This document shows, in pieces, positions 8,784-17,439 of a stretch of DNA of 64,000 nt. The notes beneath the pieces are model-generated. The model did no database searches. It was not told where the DNA came from and was given only the letters and a program-made list of their open reading frames with translations. The translations under genes were made by a program, and so were the position numbers. Within the stretch, counting starts at the first letter, position 1; each line of letters begins with the position of its first letter. The DNA is taken from positions 1 to 64,000 of the forward strand of contig CAZTFF010000001.1 in NCBI GenBank assembly GCA_964612485.1, in the 5' to 3' direction. Origin of the DNA: JAFGNV01 sp964612485 (GTDB lineage Bacteria > Chloroflexota > Anaerolineae > 4572-78 > J111).

Positions 8784-8796
8784 ATTTTTTCTTGCC

Positions 8797-8850
8797 GCAC
8801 GGATGCAAAGATGCAAAGTTTCAGCTTTTTTGAACTTTGCGTCTTTGAGT
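8797..8850. repeat. Inverted repeat of GCAAAG-type units
   Basis: GATGCAAAGATGCAAAGTTTC on one side faces GAACTTTGCGTCTTTGAGTC on the other, forming an imperfect hairpin. No coding potential was recognised in it. Confidence 0.45.
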
Positions 8851-8879
8851 CTTGGCACTGATTTTTAACGCAAGAGGCG

Positions 8880-9165
8880 TTATTGCGCCAGGAATGCCAC
8901 GATCTTTTGGTTCCCCATCTCCGTTTGCACCCGTAATAGATCGTGGCCGACCGTGGCTTGTATTTGTGGCGCCACTGCCCTGAGCCGCTGTACCGCTTTC
9001 TGTGCAGAATACGGCACCTTGTTCTCAGCAACCAGAAAGAGCGTGGGCGCGTTGATGCGCTGCAATTCCTCATCAGTCAGCCTTGAGCAACCCAAGCGCA
9101 TCATAATGGCGCAGCGTATCGATTGTCACGCTTGCTATGCGGGAAAACTTGCCTATCCGAAACAT
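8880..9165 (-). pseudogene. Remnant: MerR-type regulator N-terminus joined to alpha/beta hydrolase C-terminus
   Basis: Reading leftward, an ATG at 9165 opens a 30-codon frame (MFRIGKFSRIASV, then DTLRHYDALGLLK) that matches the N-terminal helix-turn-helix of MerR-family activators and stops at 9073. In another frame, 8880 to about 9075 encodes the C-terminal part of an alpha/beta hydrolase: INAPTLFLVAE, then a GHD segment with the likely catalytic His. Neither piece is complete, so a deletion appears to have joined two genes which then decayed. A MerR-style promoter with a 19-bp spacer lies directly upstream. Confidence 0.65.
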
Positions 9166-9171
9166 ACCTGT

Positions 9172-9202
9172 AGTTTAACCCCTCGGGTAACCCTAGAGTC
9201 AA
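9172..9202 (-). promoter_or_regulatory. MerR-type promoter with 19-bp spacer
   Basis: On the minus strand TTGACT (9197-9202) and TAAACT (9172-9177) are separated by exactly 19 bp, the long spacing typical of promoters that MerR regulators untwist. The spacer holds an imperfect palindrome with GGGT and ACCC half-sites. It points at the MerR remnant starting at 9165, as expected for an autoregulated gene. Confidence 0.6.
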
Positions 9203-9233
9203 GGGTGAATTTTCACCAAAAATAGGATATAAT

Positions 9234-9267
9234 ACATCATACGAGCCGCTTGGATTATCTCAAAATG
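9234..9267. repeat. 34-bp segment shared with the promoter end of the IS at 56-57.6 kb
   Basis: Positions 9234-9267 match 57521-57554 at 30 of 34 bases without gaps, the first 18 identical (CATACGAGCCGCTT core). In the IS this segment holds the transposase promoter; here the minus strand keeps TTGAGA, 16 bp, TATGAT. It may be the footprint of a lost or degraded copy of the element. Confidence 0.55.
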
Positions 9268-9287
9268 AACGGTTTCGGGAGTATCAA

Positions 9288-10151
9288 ATGTACTGTTCAA
9301 CACAACTAAGGCTGTGGTTTATTAGCATTACTTTGCTTGCCCTGGCCCTGTCAGGGACGGCTTGCGGTGAGAACGCGCCTGCTTCGACAGACACCCCCTC
9401 CCCGGAAAAATCCATAACTGACAGTGCAAGCGCCTTACGATCCAATGAAATCATCATTGTGGGGAACGATTATAAAATCCCCAAAATTTATCTGGAGGAA
9501 AATGTTCCCCAAGGTATTCTGGTGGATATTCTGCACTATGCGGATGCCGAAATGGAAGATCACAGTCTTAATATCCAGTTATATCCCTGGGCCAGAGCGT
9601 ATGAAATGGCGCTTGATGGCAAAGGTGGCATCATTGGCCTCTCCAAAACAGAAGCGCGGCTGGAAATCTTTGACTATTCGGACATTGTTTATTACGACGA
9701 TGTGGTTATTGTGGTTATGAAAGGACAGGAATTTCCCTACGAAACCCGTGATGACCTGGCCGGCAAGACGGTGGGCATTGGACGGGCGGGAACTTTTGGC
9801 GATGAGTTTGAAGCCGCAAAAGAGTCGGGCCTGTTCAATGTTGAAGAGGATAACGGGCCGGTGTTTCGACTGAAAAAGCTGTTAGCAGGCCGGATCGATG
9901 CCGCCTTGATCAGCCCGGGCAAAGCGGCGCTTTATCAAACCATTCAACGCGATACCGATTTAAGGCAGCACCGGGCCGAATTTGTGGTTCTCGATGTCCC
10001 CTTTAAGCGCGACCCCAACTATTTGGGATTTGCTAAAGGGATGGAGCAAAAAACATTTTTGGATGAGTTCAATGGGGTAATTGAAAAAGGTTATGCGACA
10101 GGTATAATTCAGAAAATCATTGCCAAATATGATGAACCAGAATCTCCCTAG
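9288..10151 (+). CDS. Family 3 extracellular solute-binding lipoprotein
   Basis: Exported protein of 287 residues. A signal peptide ends in a lipobox SGTAC (Cys26), followed by a short Ser/Thr/Pro spacer and then a periplasmic-type binding domain. It has the family 3 pattern: GVL-like PQGILVDIL near the start, SKTEARLEIFDYSDIVYYDD in pieces, and DLAGKTVGIGRAGT before the hinge. Such proteins bind amino acids or similar small ligands. No ABC permease or ATPase is adjacent; instead a membrane hybrid histidine kinase follows 62 bp downstream, so a role as ligand-binding sensor partner is plausible (inference). A GGGAG site precedes the ATG, and TATAAT at 9228-9233 may be the -10. Confidence 0.8.
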   Translation: MYCSTQLRLWFISITLLALALSGTACGENAPASTDTPSPEKSITDSASALRSNEIIIVGNDYKIPKIYLEENVPQGILVDILHYADAEMEDHSLNIQLYPWARAYEMALDGKGGIIGLSKTEARLEIFDYSDIVYYDDVVIVVMKGQEFPYETRDDLAGKTVGIGRAGTFGDEFEAAKESGLFNVEEDNGPVFRLKKLLAGRIDAALISPGKAALYQTIQRDTDLRQHRAEFVVLDVPFKRDPNYLGFAKGMEQKTFLDEFNGVIEKGYATGIIQKIIAKYDEPESP

Positions 10152-10213
10152 CCCGCAGCCGTAGTAAACCGCGACACCCTTCCGTCTTTTATCGATCAGT
10201 TCTGGAGTGAAGC

Positions 10214-13018
10214 ATGAGAATAGAGTCCGAAAAGTATAAATGGTTTTCCATACTCACCATATTTGTGCTAGGGATCATATTTGCTATATTCATTTTTTTG
10301 CACGAACAGACTGTAAGAGATGAAGCGCAAGCGCGAATCAACCGGCATGCGCGGGTGGTGGCCGACGCGCTCTGGCAATTTGATAAGAAGGCCCCCCTGG
10401 CGTATCTCAACCTGGCCTGCACCACCAATAACTGCAAAGAACTGGTTATTTTGGATGAGGATGGCGACGTATTCCGAAAAGTGGAAGGGCAAGCGCTGGG
10501 TAAATTTGAGAGTTTCCTGGCCTCTATCAATCTTATCCCCAAGATCCAACTTGAATCTGAGGTGGTTTATGAGGGCAACACCATCGGCCAGATAAAAGCC
10601 GTTTGGTATTCCCGAACGATCTACACCTATGTTTATGGGTTGGCTATTTTGATTTTGCTTTATGGGGTCATTCATCTGTATATCAGAATATATGAGACCA
10701 ATCATTTGCTGGAAATCAGAGTGCGCGAGCGTACCGCCGACTTGCGCAGCAAAGAAGAAAACCTGCGCACGACGCTCGACTCTATCGGCGATGCCGTCAT
10801 CACTACCGATCTGAACGGCAATGTCCAGCGCATGAATCCGGTGGCGCAAAAGCTCACCGGCTGGAACCTCGGCAGCGCCGCCGGCAACCCTCTCACCGAG
10901 GTGTTCCGCATCATAAACAATCAAACCCGCAAAATGGTGGAAAATCCGGTAGCGCAGGTGCTTGAAAGTGACGAAATTGTGGGGCTGGCCAATCACACCG
11001 TTTTGATTGCCAAAGATGGAACCGAATACCAGATTGCCGATTCCGCCGCGCCTATTCGAGATGGCGAGGGAAACATTACCGGCGTGGTGCTGGTCTTTCG
11101 AGATGTGACCGAGGAATACCGCACCCAGGAAGCCATGCGCGAAAGCGAAAATAAATTCAGAGATCTATTTGAAAACATGAACGAGGCCTTTGCCCTGCAT
11201 AAAATCATTCTTGACGAGAATGGCAAACCGGTCGACTACGAATTCTTGGATGTAAATCCGGTCTTTTGTCAACGGCTGGGGATGAAGCCGGAAGACCTAA
11301 TCCATAAACGAGCTTTGGAATTATTCCCTAAAACAGAAGATTCCTGGATTGAAACATTCGGCCAGGTCGCTTTAACCGGACAGCCGGTGGAATTTACCAA
11401 TTATTCCGTTGAATTGGACAAATATTATGAAACCCGGATTTATTGCCCCCGCCGGGGATATTTTGCCGCCCTGTTTACCGACACCACCGAGCGCAGGCGG
11501 GCCGAGGAGGCGTTACGCGAAAGCGAAGATAAGTATCGTTTGCTGGTAGAAAACCAAACCGATCTGGTGGTCAGGGTGGATACAGAGGGCAGGTTCCAAT
11601 TTGTCAGCCCCTCCTATTGCCGGCTGTTTGGTAAAACAGAGGAAGAATTACTGGGCGAACAGTTTATGCCGTTGGTCCATAAGGACGACCGAGAGAACAC
11701 TGCCAGGGCTATGGAAGAGCTGCACCGGCCGCCCTACACCGCGTATGTGGAACAACGGGCCATGACCAAAGACGGCTGGCGGTGGCTGGCCTGGGCGGAT
11801 ACGGCTGTACGGGATGAGGACGGAACCGTAATCGCCATCATTGGCGTGGGTCGCGATATTACCAGGCGCAAGCAACTTGAAGAAGAAACGCTCCGCCAGG
11901 AACGGTTGGCCGCGGTTGGGCAATTGGCCGCCGGTATCGCCCACGATTTTAATAATCTTCTGACCTCCATAATCGGTTTTGCCGAACTGCTGCAACATCG
12001 ATACGACCTGCCCGACAGGGCCAAATCAGATCTGGCGCGTATCGTCAGCCAGGGCCAGCGGGCGGCCAAACTTACCCGCCAAATCCTGGATTTCAGCCGT
12101 CAAACCATCAACGAACCCCAGGCCCTCGATTTGCACGTTTACCTGACGGAAACCCTCAAATTTATTGAGCGCACCATCCCTGAAAATGTTGAGATCCGTT
12201 TTAAGGTTAAAGCGGGCGACCATACCATCAACGCCGACCCCACCCAACTGCAACAAGTTATCACCAACCTGGCGGTCAACGCCCGTGATGCCATGCCCGG
12301 CGGCGGCACCCTGTCTTTCGATTTGACTCGTATTTGTCTTGCCCCACATGATCCCTCCCCTGACCCCGAGATGGAAGCGGGCGCGTGGATCAGGCTGGCA
12401 GTCACAGATACCGGCACCGGCATCGCCCCCGAAATAATTGATCATATCTTTGAGCCGTTCTTCACCACCAAGGAGGTAGGCGAGGGAACCGGCCTGGGAT
12501 TGGCTCAAATCTATGGAATTGTCAAGCAGCACGAGGGTTATATTACTGTAGACAGCCGGGTTGGGCAGGGAGCCACCTTTACTCTTTACTTCCCGGCGCT
12601 GGCTACGCATGCGCTTGCCGAAGACGATGGAACAGAAACGCTGGCGAAAGGCCGCGGCCAAACGGTGCTGCTGATAGAAGATGAGCAAGTGGTACGCGAG
12701 GTGGCCAGGGCCATGTTGGAAATGCTCAACTACCGGGTAGTGGTTGCCACAAACGGGGAAGAGGCATTATCCTTGTTTCGTGCCCGGCCCGATCAAATTG
12801 CGTTGGTCTTGACCGATGCCATGATGCCCAAAATGAACGGCTTTGAACTGGCGTCGGTGCTGCAGAAAGAAGCGCCAAACGTAAAAGTTGTGTTGATGAC
12901 AGGGTATGCTCCCACCGTGGAATTTCCGGTGGAGGCAATTCAAAACATCACCGTCCGGCTGCAAAAACCGTTGAGCCTTCACCAACTGGCCGATGCTATG
13001 AAGCGCGCCTTAGAATGA
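10214..13018 (+). CDS. PAS-domain hybrid sensor histidine kinase with C-terminal receiver
   Basis: Membrane signalling kinase of 934 residues. Order: TM helix (about 11-31), an extracytoplasmic sensor of about 105 residues with two nearby Cys (CTTNNC), TM helix (about 137-160), three PAS modules (about 178-300, 305-425, 432-550), a HisKA domain with phospho-acceptor His577 in AHDFNN, a HATPase_c domain with the N-box region NLAVNARDAM and a GTGLGLAQ G2 box, and a receiver domain with phospho-acceptor Asp868 in TDAMMPKMNG. No DNA-binding output domain is attached, so the signal probably passes onward through phosphotransfer. Its neighbour upstream is a solute-binding lipoprotein. GGAG precedes the ATG. 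Confidence 0.92.
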   Translation: MRIESEKYKWFSILTIFVLGIIFAIFIFLHEQTVRDEAQARINRHARVVADALWQFDKKAPLAYLNLACTTNNCKELVILDEDGDVFRKVEGQALGKFESFLASINLIPKIQLESEVVYEGNTIGQIKAVWYSRTIYTYVYGLAILILLYGVIHLYIRIYETNHLLEIRVRERTADLRSKEENLRTTLDSIGDAVITTDLNGNVQRMNPVAQKLTGWNLGSAAGNPLTEVFRIINNQTRKMVENPVAQVLESDEIVGLANHTVLIAKDGTEYQIADSAAPIRDGEGNITGVVLVFRDVTEEYRTQEAMRESENKFRDLFENMNEAFALHKIILDENGKPVDYEFLDVNPVFCQRLGMKPEDLIHKRALELFPKTEDSWIETFGQVALTGQPVEFTNYSVELDKYYETRIYCPRRGYFAALFTDTTERRRAEEALRESEDKYRLLVENQTDLVVRVDTEGRFQFVSPSYCRLFGKTEEELLGEQFMPLVHKDDRENTARAMEELHRPPYTAYVEQRAMTKDGWRWLAWADTAVRDEDGTVIAIIGVGRDITRRKQLEEETLRQERLAAVGQLAAGIAHDFNNLLTSIIGFAELLQHRYDLPDRAKSDLARIVSQGQRAAKLTRQILDFSRQTINEPQALDLHVYLTETLKFIERTIPENVEIRFKVKAGDHTINADPTQLQQVITNLAVNARDAMPGGGTLSFDLTRICLAPHDPSPDPEMEAGAWIRLAVTDTGTGIAPEIIDHIFEPFFTTKEVGEGTGLGLAQIYGIVKQHEGYITVDSRVGQGATFTLYFPALATHALAEDDGTETLAKGRGQTVLLIEDEQVVREVARAMLEMLNYRVVVATNGEEALSLFRARPDQIALVLTDAMMPKMNGFELASVLQKEAPNVKVVLMTGYAPTVEFPVEAIQNITVRLQKPLSLHQLADAMKRALE

Positions 13019-13109
13019 ACTGTTCATAGGCGGGACTCAAATCGGGTATCATTGAGGGAGCTAGAATTAAACGACAATCAAATACTCAATCAATCAGAAG
13101 GTATGCCTT

Positions 13110-13841
13110 GTGGAACAATTCTTTGCTAAAGATTTTACCGGCCCGGCCTTTACCCTATTTGGTCCGGCTCACTGTATAGTGCTGGTGCTGGTCGGCTTGC
13201 TCAATGTCTGGCTCCTGCTCCGAGGCCGGTGGATTCCCGAACACTGGCGCAAAAAGGTGCGTTATACCCTGGCGGCAATGCTGCTGCTCAATGAAATGGC
13301 CTGGCACACGTGGAATTGGGCCACCGGCCAGTGGTCGGTGCAAACCATGCTCCCGCTGCATCTGTGCAGCATATTTGTGTTTGTCAACGCGGCGGCCCTC
13401 ATCACCAAAAATTACCGGCTTTATGAGTTTGCCTATTTTCTGGGCCTTATTGGAGCCGTCCAGCCCCTGTTTACCCCGGATCTGGGTCAGTATGGCTATC
13501 CTCACTTTCGGTTTTTTCAGACCTTCATTTCCCACGGCAGCATTGTAACCGCCGCCATTTACCTGACAGCCGTGGAAGGCTACCGGCCTACGTTTCAATC
13601 TCTGGTGCGGGTGCTGGTGTGGGGCAACGTTTATATGGTGGGGGTGGGGGGCATCAATGCTTTGTTGGGCAGCAACTATTTATATATTGCCCGCAAGCCT
13701 GACACGCCGAGCCTGATTGATTTGATGCCGCCGTGGCCGTGGTATATTTTAGTGATCGAGTTGCTGGCCGTGGTGTTGGTGGTATTGTTGTATTTGCCCT
13801 TTGCCCGGACAAGCTCAAATAGATTCAGCTTCAGACATTAG
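13110..13841 (+). CDS. TIGR02206-type multispanning membrane protein
   Basis: Integral membrane protein of 243 residues with about seven hydrophobic segments. Features of the TIGR02206/YwaF group, related to TMEM164, are visible: FGPAH near the N-terminus, a polar NEMAWHTW stretch in the third segment, PLHLCS in the fourth, and PWPWY before the last helix. The biochemical function of the bacterial group is not established. The GTG start at 13110 is preceded by GAAGG. It follows the hybrid kinase by 91 bp and converges on a GH3 gene. Confidence 0.75.
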   Translation: MEQFFAKDFTGPAFTLFGPAHCIVLVLVGLLNVWLLLRGRWIPEHWRKKVRYTLAAMLLLNEMAWHTWNWATGQWSVQTMLPLHLCSIFVFVNAAALITKNYRLYEFAYFLGLIGAVQPLFTPDLGQYGYPHFRFFQTFISHGSIVTAAIYLTAVEGYRPTFQSLVRVLVWGNVYMVGVGGINALLGSNYLYIARKPDTPSLIDLMPPWPWYILVIELLAVVLVVLLYLPFARTSSNRFSFRH

Positions 13842-13892
13842 TCGATCCATACTGCTGGTTTGAATGAGTTTGCCGGTTTGCAGACAACAAGA

Positions 13893-16073
13893 CTACGCCA
13901 CGACAAAAGTGTCTTTCAGTAAATCTTCATTGCGAGAGGAGGGGCCAACCATCACCTCGAATTCGCCCGGCTCGACCACGGTTTCCAGATCGGCGTTTAC
14001 CAACGCCAGTTGCTCAAACGGCACGTCCAGCGATACGGTTTTGGTTTCGCCCGGCGCCAGGTCCACGCGGGCAAAGGCTTTCAACTCCTTTTGCGGCGTT
14101 GTCACCGAGGTGTAGACATCGTTGAGATAAAGCTGCACAATCTCCACCCCGGCGCGGTCGCCGGTGTTTTGCACCTCCACCGATACCTTCAACGGTTCGC
14201 CGGCTGCCAGCGTTTTTGATGGCAGCGTAAGGTTACGATAAGCGTAGCTGGTGTAGCTCAACCCGTAACCAAAGGGATACAGCGGCTCAACCGGCATATC
14301 GATGTAATTTTCGGCGTGCCAGCCCGGAATCAGATTGTAGTAAACCGGCTGCTGCCCCACGTGATGGGCAAATGAGATGGTCAGCTTGCCTGATGGATTG
14401 CGATCACCAAAAAGGATGCCGGCCACCGCCGCGCCCCCCTGCGAGCCGGGGTTCCACGCTTGCACCACCGCGTCCGCGTTTTGGGCAATCCAGGGAATGG
14501 TCAATGGCTTGCCGCTGATCAGCACCACCACCACCGGCGTGCCGGTGGCGTGGACGGCTTCCAGCAATTGCTGCTGCGCCCCGCTCAAATCAAGATTGGC
14601 CCGGTCGCGCACCTCGCCGTTTTGCGAAAGCGTGTCGCCCACCACCATAATGGCCGCATCGGCCCGGCGAGCCAGTTCAACGGCAGCAGCGATATTTTCC
14701 ACCGCCGGGTCAATCACGTCGCAGCCTTGCAGGTAGTCAATCTGGCAATCTTGCCCGGCGCGGTTTTTGATGCCCTGCAACACGGTCACGGTGTCGGTGT
14801 GATAATCTTCGTCAACCGGCTGGCCGTTTAGCACCGCCTCCATCGCGTCCAAAAACGTCCAGTCGCCAAGCTGGGCCACGCGATCATTGGCGTTGGGGCC
14901 GATCACGGCGATGCGTTTGAGTTTGCTCGCATCCAGCGGCAGCAGGTTGTTTTTGTTCTCCAACAGCACCAGCGATTGGACCGCCGCTTCCAGCGCGGTG
15001 GTATGGTGGTCGGCGCAGCCGATGATGGCCGTGCCGGATTCAAGATCGGTGTAGCGCCGGTCATCAAACAGGCCCAGGGCAAATTTCTGGCGCAATACTC
15101 GTCGGCAGGCTTCGTCGATGACGGCCACATCCAGCACGCCGTCTTTTACCAGCGATACCGCCGCATCGACAAAAGCGGGCGTGGTCATCATCATATCGTT
15201 GCCGGCTTCAGCGGCGCGGCGGCTGGCGTCTTCGATGGTGGGCGACACCATCTGCTCGCGGTGCAGGCGGCCCACATTGTCCCAGTCGGTCACGGTGAAA
15301 CCGTCAAAACCCCATTCGTCTTTTAACACATCGGTCATTAACCAGCGGTTGACCGTGCAGGGCTGCCCGTCAATAGATTGATAGCCGGTCATAAAGGTAG
15401 CGCAGCCTGCTTTGGCCGCCTCGTGAAACGGTTTGAGATAGAGAGCGCGCAAATTGCGCCGCGACAGTTCGGCTTCGGCGGCGTCGCGCCCGCCCTGCGA
15501 ACCGGGGTAGCCGGCGTAGTGCTTGGCGCAGGCCAGAATTCGGTGCGGGTCGGCCAGGGTGTCGCCCTGGTAACCTTTGATGATGGCCTTGCCCAGTTCG
15601 CCGATGAGGAAAGGGTCTTCGCCAAAAGTTTCGTCGATGCGGCCCCAGCGCAGGTCGCGGGCGGTGCCGAGCACGGGCGAAAATGTCCAGTGCATGCCGG
15701 TAATCGCGGCTTCTTGGGCCGTGATGCGGCCCACTTCGGTCAGCAGGTTGGGATTCCAGGAGCAGGACAGGCCGAGTTGGGTGGGGAAGACGGTGGAGTC
15801 GGGCCAGAAAGCGTGGCCGTGAATGGCGTCGATGCCGAAGATGAGGGGAATGCCCAGCCGGGTTTGCTCGGCTATTTTTTGCAGTTCGTTGGTGCGCGGG
15901 CCGATGATGTGCAAAAATGAGCCGACGTGCTTTTCGGTGATCCATTTTTCCGGCTCAATGCGCCCGTCGAGCTGGCACATCTGGCCGATTTTTTCTTCGA
16001 TGGTCATACGGTTCAACAAATCGTCAACCCGCGCTTCGACGGATTGGGTGGGGTCTTTGTAAATGGGGGTCAT
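13893..16073 (-). CDS. Glycoside hydrolase family 3 (beta-glucosidase-like)
   Basis: Retaining beta-glycosidase of 726 residues without a signal peptide, so probably cytoplasmic. It has the GH3 layout: an N-terminal TIM-like barrel with the KHYAGYPGSQGGRD stretch, the nucleophile Asp263 in VTDWDN, an alpha/beta sandwich domain from about residue 370, and a C-terminal fibronectin type III-like domain ending about residue 720. The exact linkage cannot be read from sequence. Its operon (GH2 beta-mannosidase, MFS transporter, GH130, this gene) suggests it clips beta-linked glucose or mannose from imported oligosaccharides. An AGGAG site precedes the ATG. It is the last gene of the operon. Confidence 0.9.
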   Translation of the reverse strand: MTPIYKDPTQSVEARVDDLLNRMTIEEKIGQMCQLDGRIEPEKWITEKHVGSFLHIIGPRTNELQKIAEQTRLGIPLIFGIDAIHGHAFWPDSTVFPTQLGLSCSWNPNLLTEVGRITAQEAAITGMHWTFSPVLGTARDLRWGRIDETFGEDPFLIGELGKAIIKGYQGDTLADPHRILACAKHYAGYPGSQGGRDAAEAELSRRNLRALYLKPFHEAAKAGCATFMTGYQSIDGQPCTVNRWLMTDVLKDEWGFDGFTVTDWDNVGRLHREQMVSPTIEDASRRAAEAGNDMMMTTPAFVDAAVSLVKDGVLDVAVIDEACRRVLRQKFALGLFDDRRYTDLESGTAIIGCADHHTTALEAAVQSLVLLENKNNLLPLDASKLKRIAVIGPNANDRVAQLGDWTFLDAMEAVLNGQPVDEDYHTDTVTVLQGIKNRAGQDCQIDYLQGCDVIDPAVENIAAAVELARRADAAIMVVGDTLSQNGEVRDRANLDLSGAQQQLLEAVHATGTPVVVVLISGKPLTIPWIAQNADAVVQAWNPGSQGGAAVAGILFGDRNPSGKLTISFAHHVGQQPVYYNLIPGWHAENYIDMPVEPLYPFGYGLSYTSYAYRNLTLPSKTLAAGEPLKVSVEVQNTGDRAGVEIVQLYLNDVYTSVTTPQKELKAFARVDLAPGETKTVSLDVPFEQLALVNADLETVVEPGEFEVMVGPSSRNEDLLKDTFVVA

Positions 16074-16204
16074 CGTTTCTCCTATAAAAAATAGTTCAGG
16101 GCTTCAATTTTGAAGCAATTAGAGAGTTCTAACTGTACAGTGTATTTCGTATAGACAATTTAACGAAATACGACTTTTGAGACGATTGTTTTTGTCGAAC
16201 TTCC

Positions 16205-17197
16205 TTACAGCGAGTTGTTTTTGATAAAATCGATCAGTTCATCCACCTGGGTAAAGGCCAGACCGGTGACGGTGTCCGCCGCCCCGTAATACACGGCGAT
16301 GCGCCCGGTGTCGGCGTCGGCCAGGGCGGCGCAGGGGAAGGCCACATTCGGCACGTCGCCCACGCACTCGTACAGCGTTTGCGGCGAGAGAATGTAGGGA
16401 CGGGTGCGATACAGCACCTGCCAGGGCCGGTCAATATCCAGCAGGGCCGCGCCCATGCTGTACACAAAGCCATTGCAACTGGTCAGCACGCCGTGATAGA
16501 TCAGCAGCCAGCCTTCGGTGGTTTCAATGGGGATTGGCCCCGCGCCGATTTTGGTGCTCTGCCAGCCGCCGGTGGTACTCATCACGTGGCGATGGCAGCC
16601 CCAGTGGGTCATATCTGGACTTTCGCTGTAATAAATATCGCCAAAGGGGGTATGCCCGTTATCGCTGGGGCGGCTGAGCATGGCATACTTGCCGCCGATT
16701 TTGCGCGGGAACATCACCCCGTTGCGGTTGAAGGGCAAATAAGCGTTTTCAAGCTGGTAAAACGTTTCAAAATCATACGTATAGCCCACGCCGATGGTGG
16801 GGCCGTGGTAGCCGTTGCACCACGTCACGTAGTAGCGGTCATCGATCCAGCAGACGCGGGGATCGTAGGCGAATTCAAAATCAACAATCTCTTCCACTTT
16901 GGGGGTGTCGGCCACAAACCGGATGCGGTCGTGCGAGATGGTCCAGTTGATGCCGTCGTCGCTTTGGCCGCTGTGTATCTGCATCCGCCGCGCTTTGTTA
17001 TCGCAGCGAAAAACGCCGGCGAATTTGCCGTTGTACGGCACCACCGCGCTGTTGAAGATGCTGTTTGAACTGGGGATCAGATCGCGCGGAATAATTGGGT
17101 TACGCGCCGAGCGCCACATTACATCGATGCAGCCCGCCGGTTTGTCTTCCCAGGGAATGTTGGGCAGCGCCTGGCCCAGAATAGTTTTGTTGGTCAT
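16205..17197 (-). CDS. Glycoside hydrolase family 130 (mannoside phosphorylase or mannosidase)
   Basis: Five-bladed propeller enzyme of 330 residues. GH130 members either phosphorolyse beta-mannosides, releasing mannose 1-phosphate, or hydrolyse beta-1,2-mannosides. Family marks are NSAVVPYNGKFAGVFR (residues 49-64), the probable general acid Asp112 in AYDPRV, and GAGPIPIETTEGW followed by YHGV in the second half. Phosphate-binding residues that decide between phosphorylase and hydrolase could not be assigned by eye, so the activity is left open. No signal peptide is seen. Strong site AAGGAG precedes the ATG. The neighbouring beta-mannosidase fits sequential breakdown of mannose-containing oligosaccharides. 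Confidence 0.88.
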   Translation of the reverse strand: MTNKTILGQALPNIPWEDKPAGCIDVMWRSARNPIIPRDLIPSSNSIFNSAVVPYNGKFAGVFRCDNKARRMQIHSGQSDDGINWTISHDRIRFVADTPKVEEIVDFEFAYDPRVCWIDDRYYVTWCNGYHGPTIGVGYTYDFETFYQLENAYLPFNRNGVMFPRKIGGKYAMLSRPSDNGHTPFGDIYYSESPDMTHWGCHRHVMSTTGGWQSTKIGAGPIPIETTEGWLLIYHGVLTSCNGFVYSMGAALLDIDRPWQVLYRTRPYILSPQTLYECVGDVPNVAFPCAALADADTGRIAVYYGAADTVTGLAFTQVDELIDFIKNNSL

Positions 17198-17295
17198 TAG
17201 GGTCTCCTTTATTGAGCGCGAATTTTATTTTCTGACGCGCGTGATTAGAAATTGGTTTTTGTGTGGGCAAAATGTTGCATAATACTATTTCTTGT

Positions 17296-17393
17296 ATCTT
17301 CCCAATATTTCGGGGGGACGAGGCTTGAGCCTGTCGAAGGTCGTTGGTTTCGACAAGCTCAGCCAACTCTGCTCCAGATTATTGAGAAGGTAC
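17296..17393. repeat. 98-bp palindromic repeat, copy 1
   Basis: Matches 62300-62397 over the full 98 bp with no gap and 86 identical bases; every one of the 12 differences is a transition. The ends pair (GTATCTTCCCAAT with ATTGAGAAGGTAC) and the centre pairs again (GAGCCTGTCGAA with TTCGACAAGCTC), so the element can fold into a long hairpin. It lies inside the mannoside operon between the MFS and GH130 genes. Confidence 0.8.
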
Positions 17394-17439
17394 ATTTTTT
17401 TGTGTATTTCTTCCCTTTTGGTTGCAAAGGGGCCAGACT

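Noticed and set aside
7438..8808. A 456-codon minus-strand open frame opposite the end of the cyclophilin gene and rmlB
   Set aside because: It is antisense to two confidently assigned genes and shows no recognisable domain.
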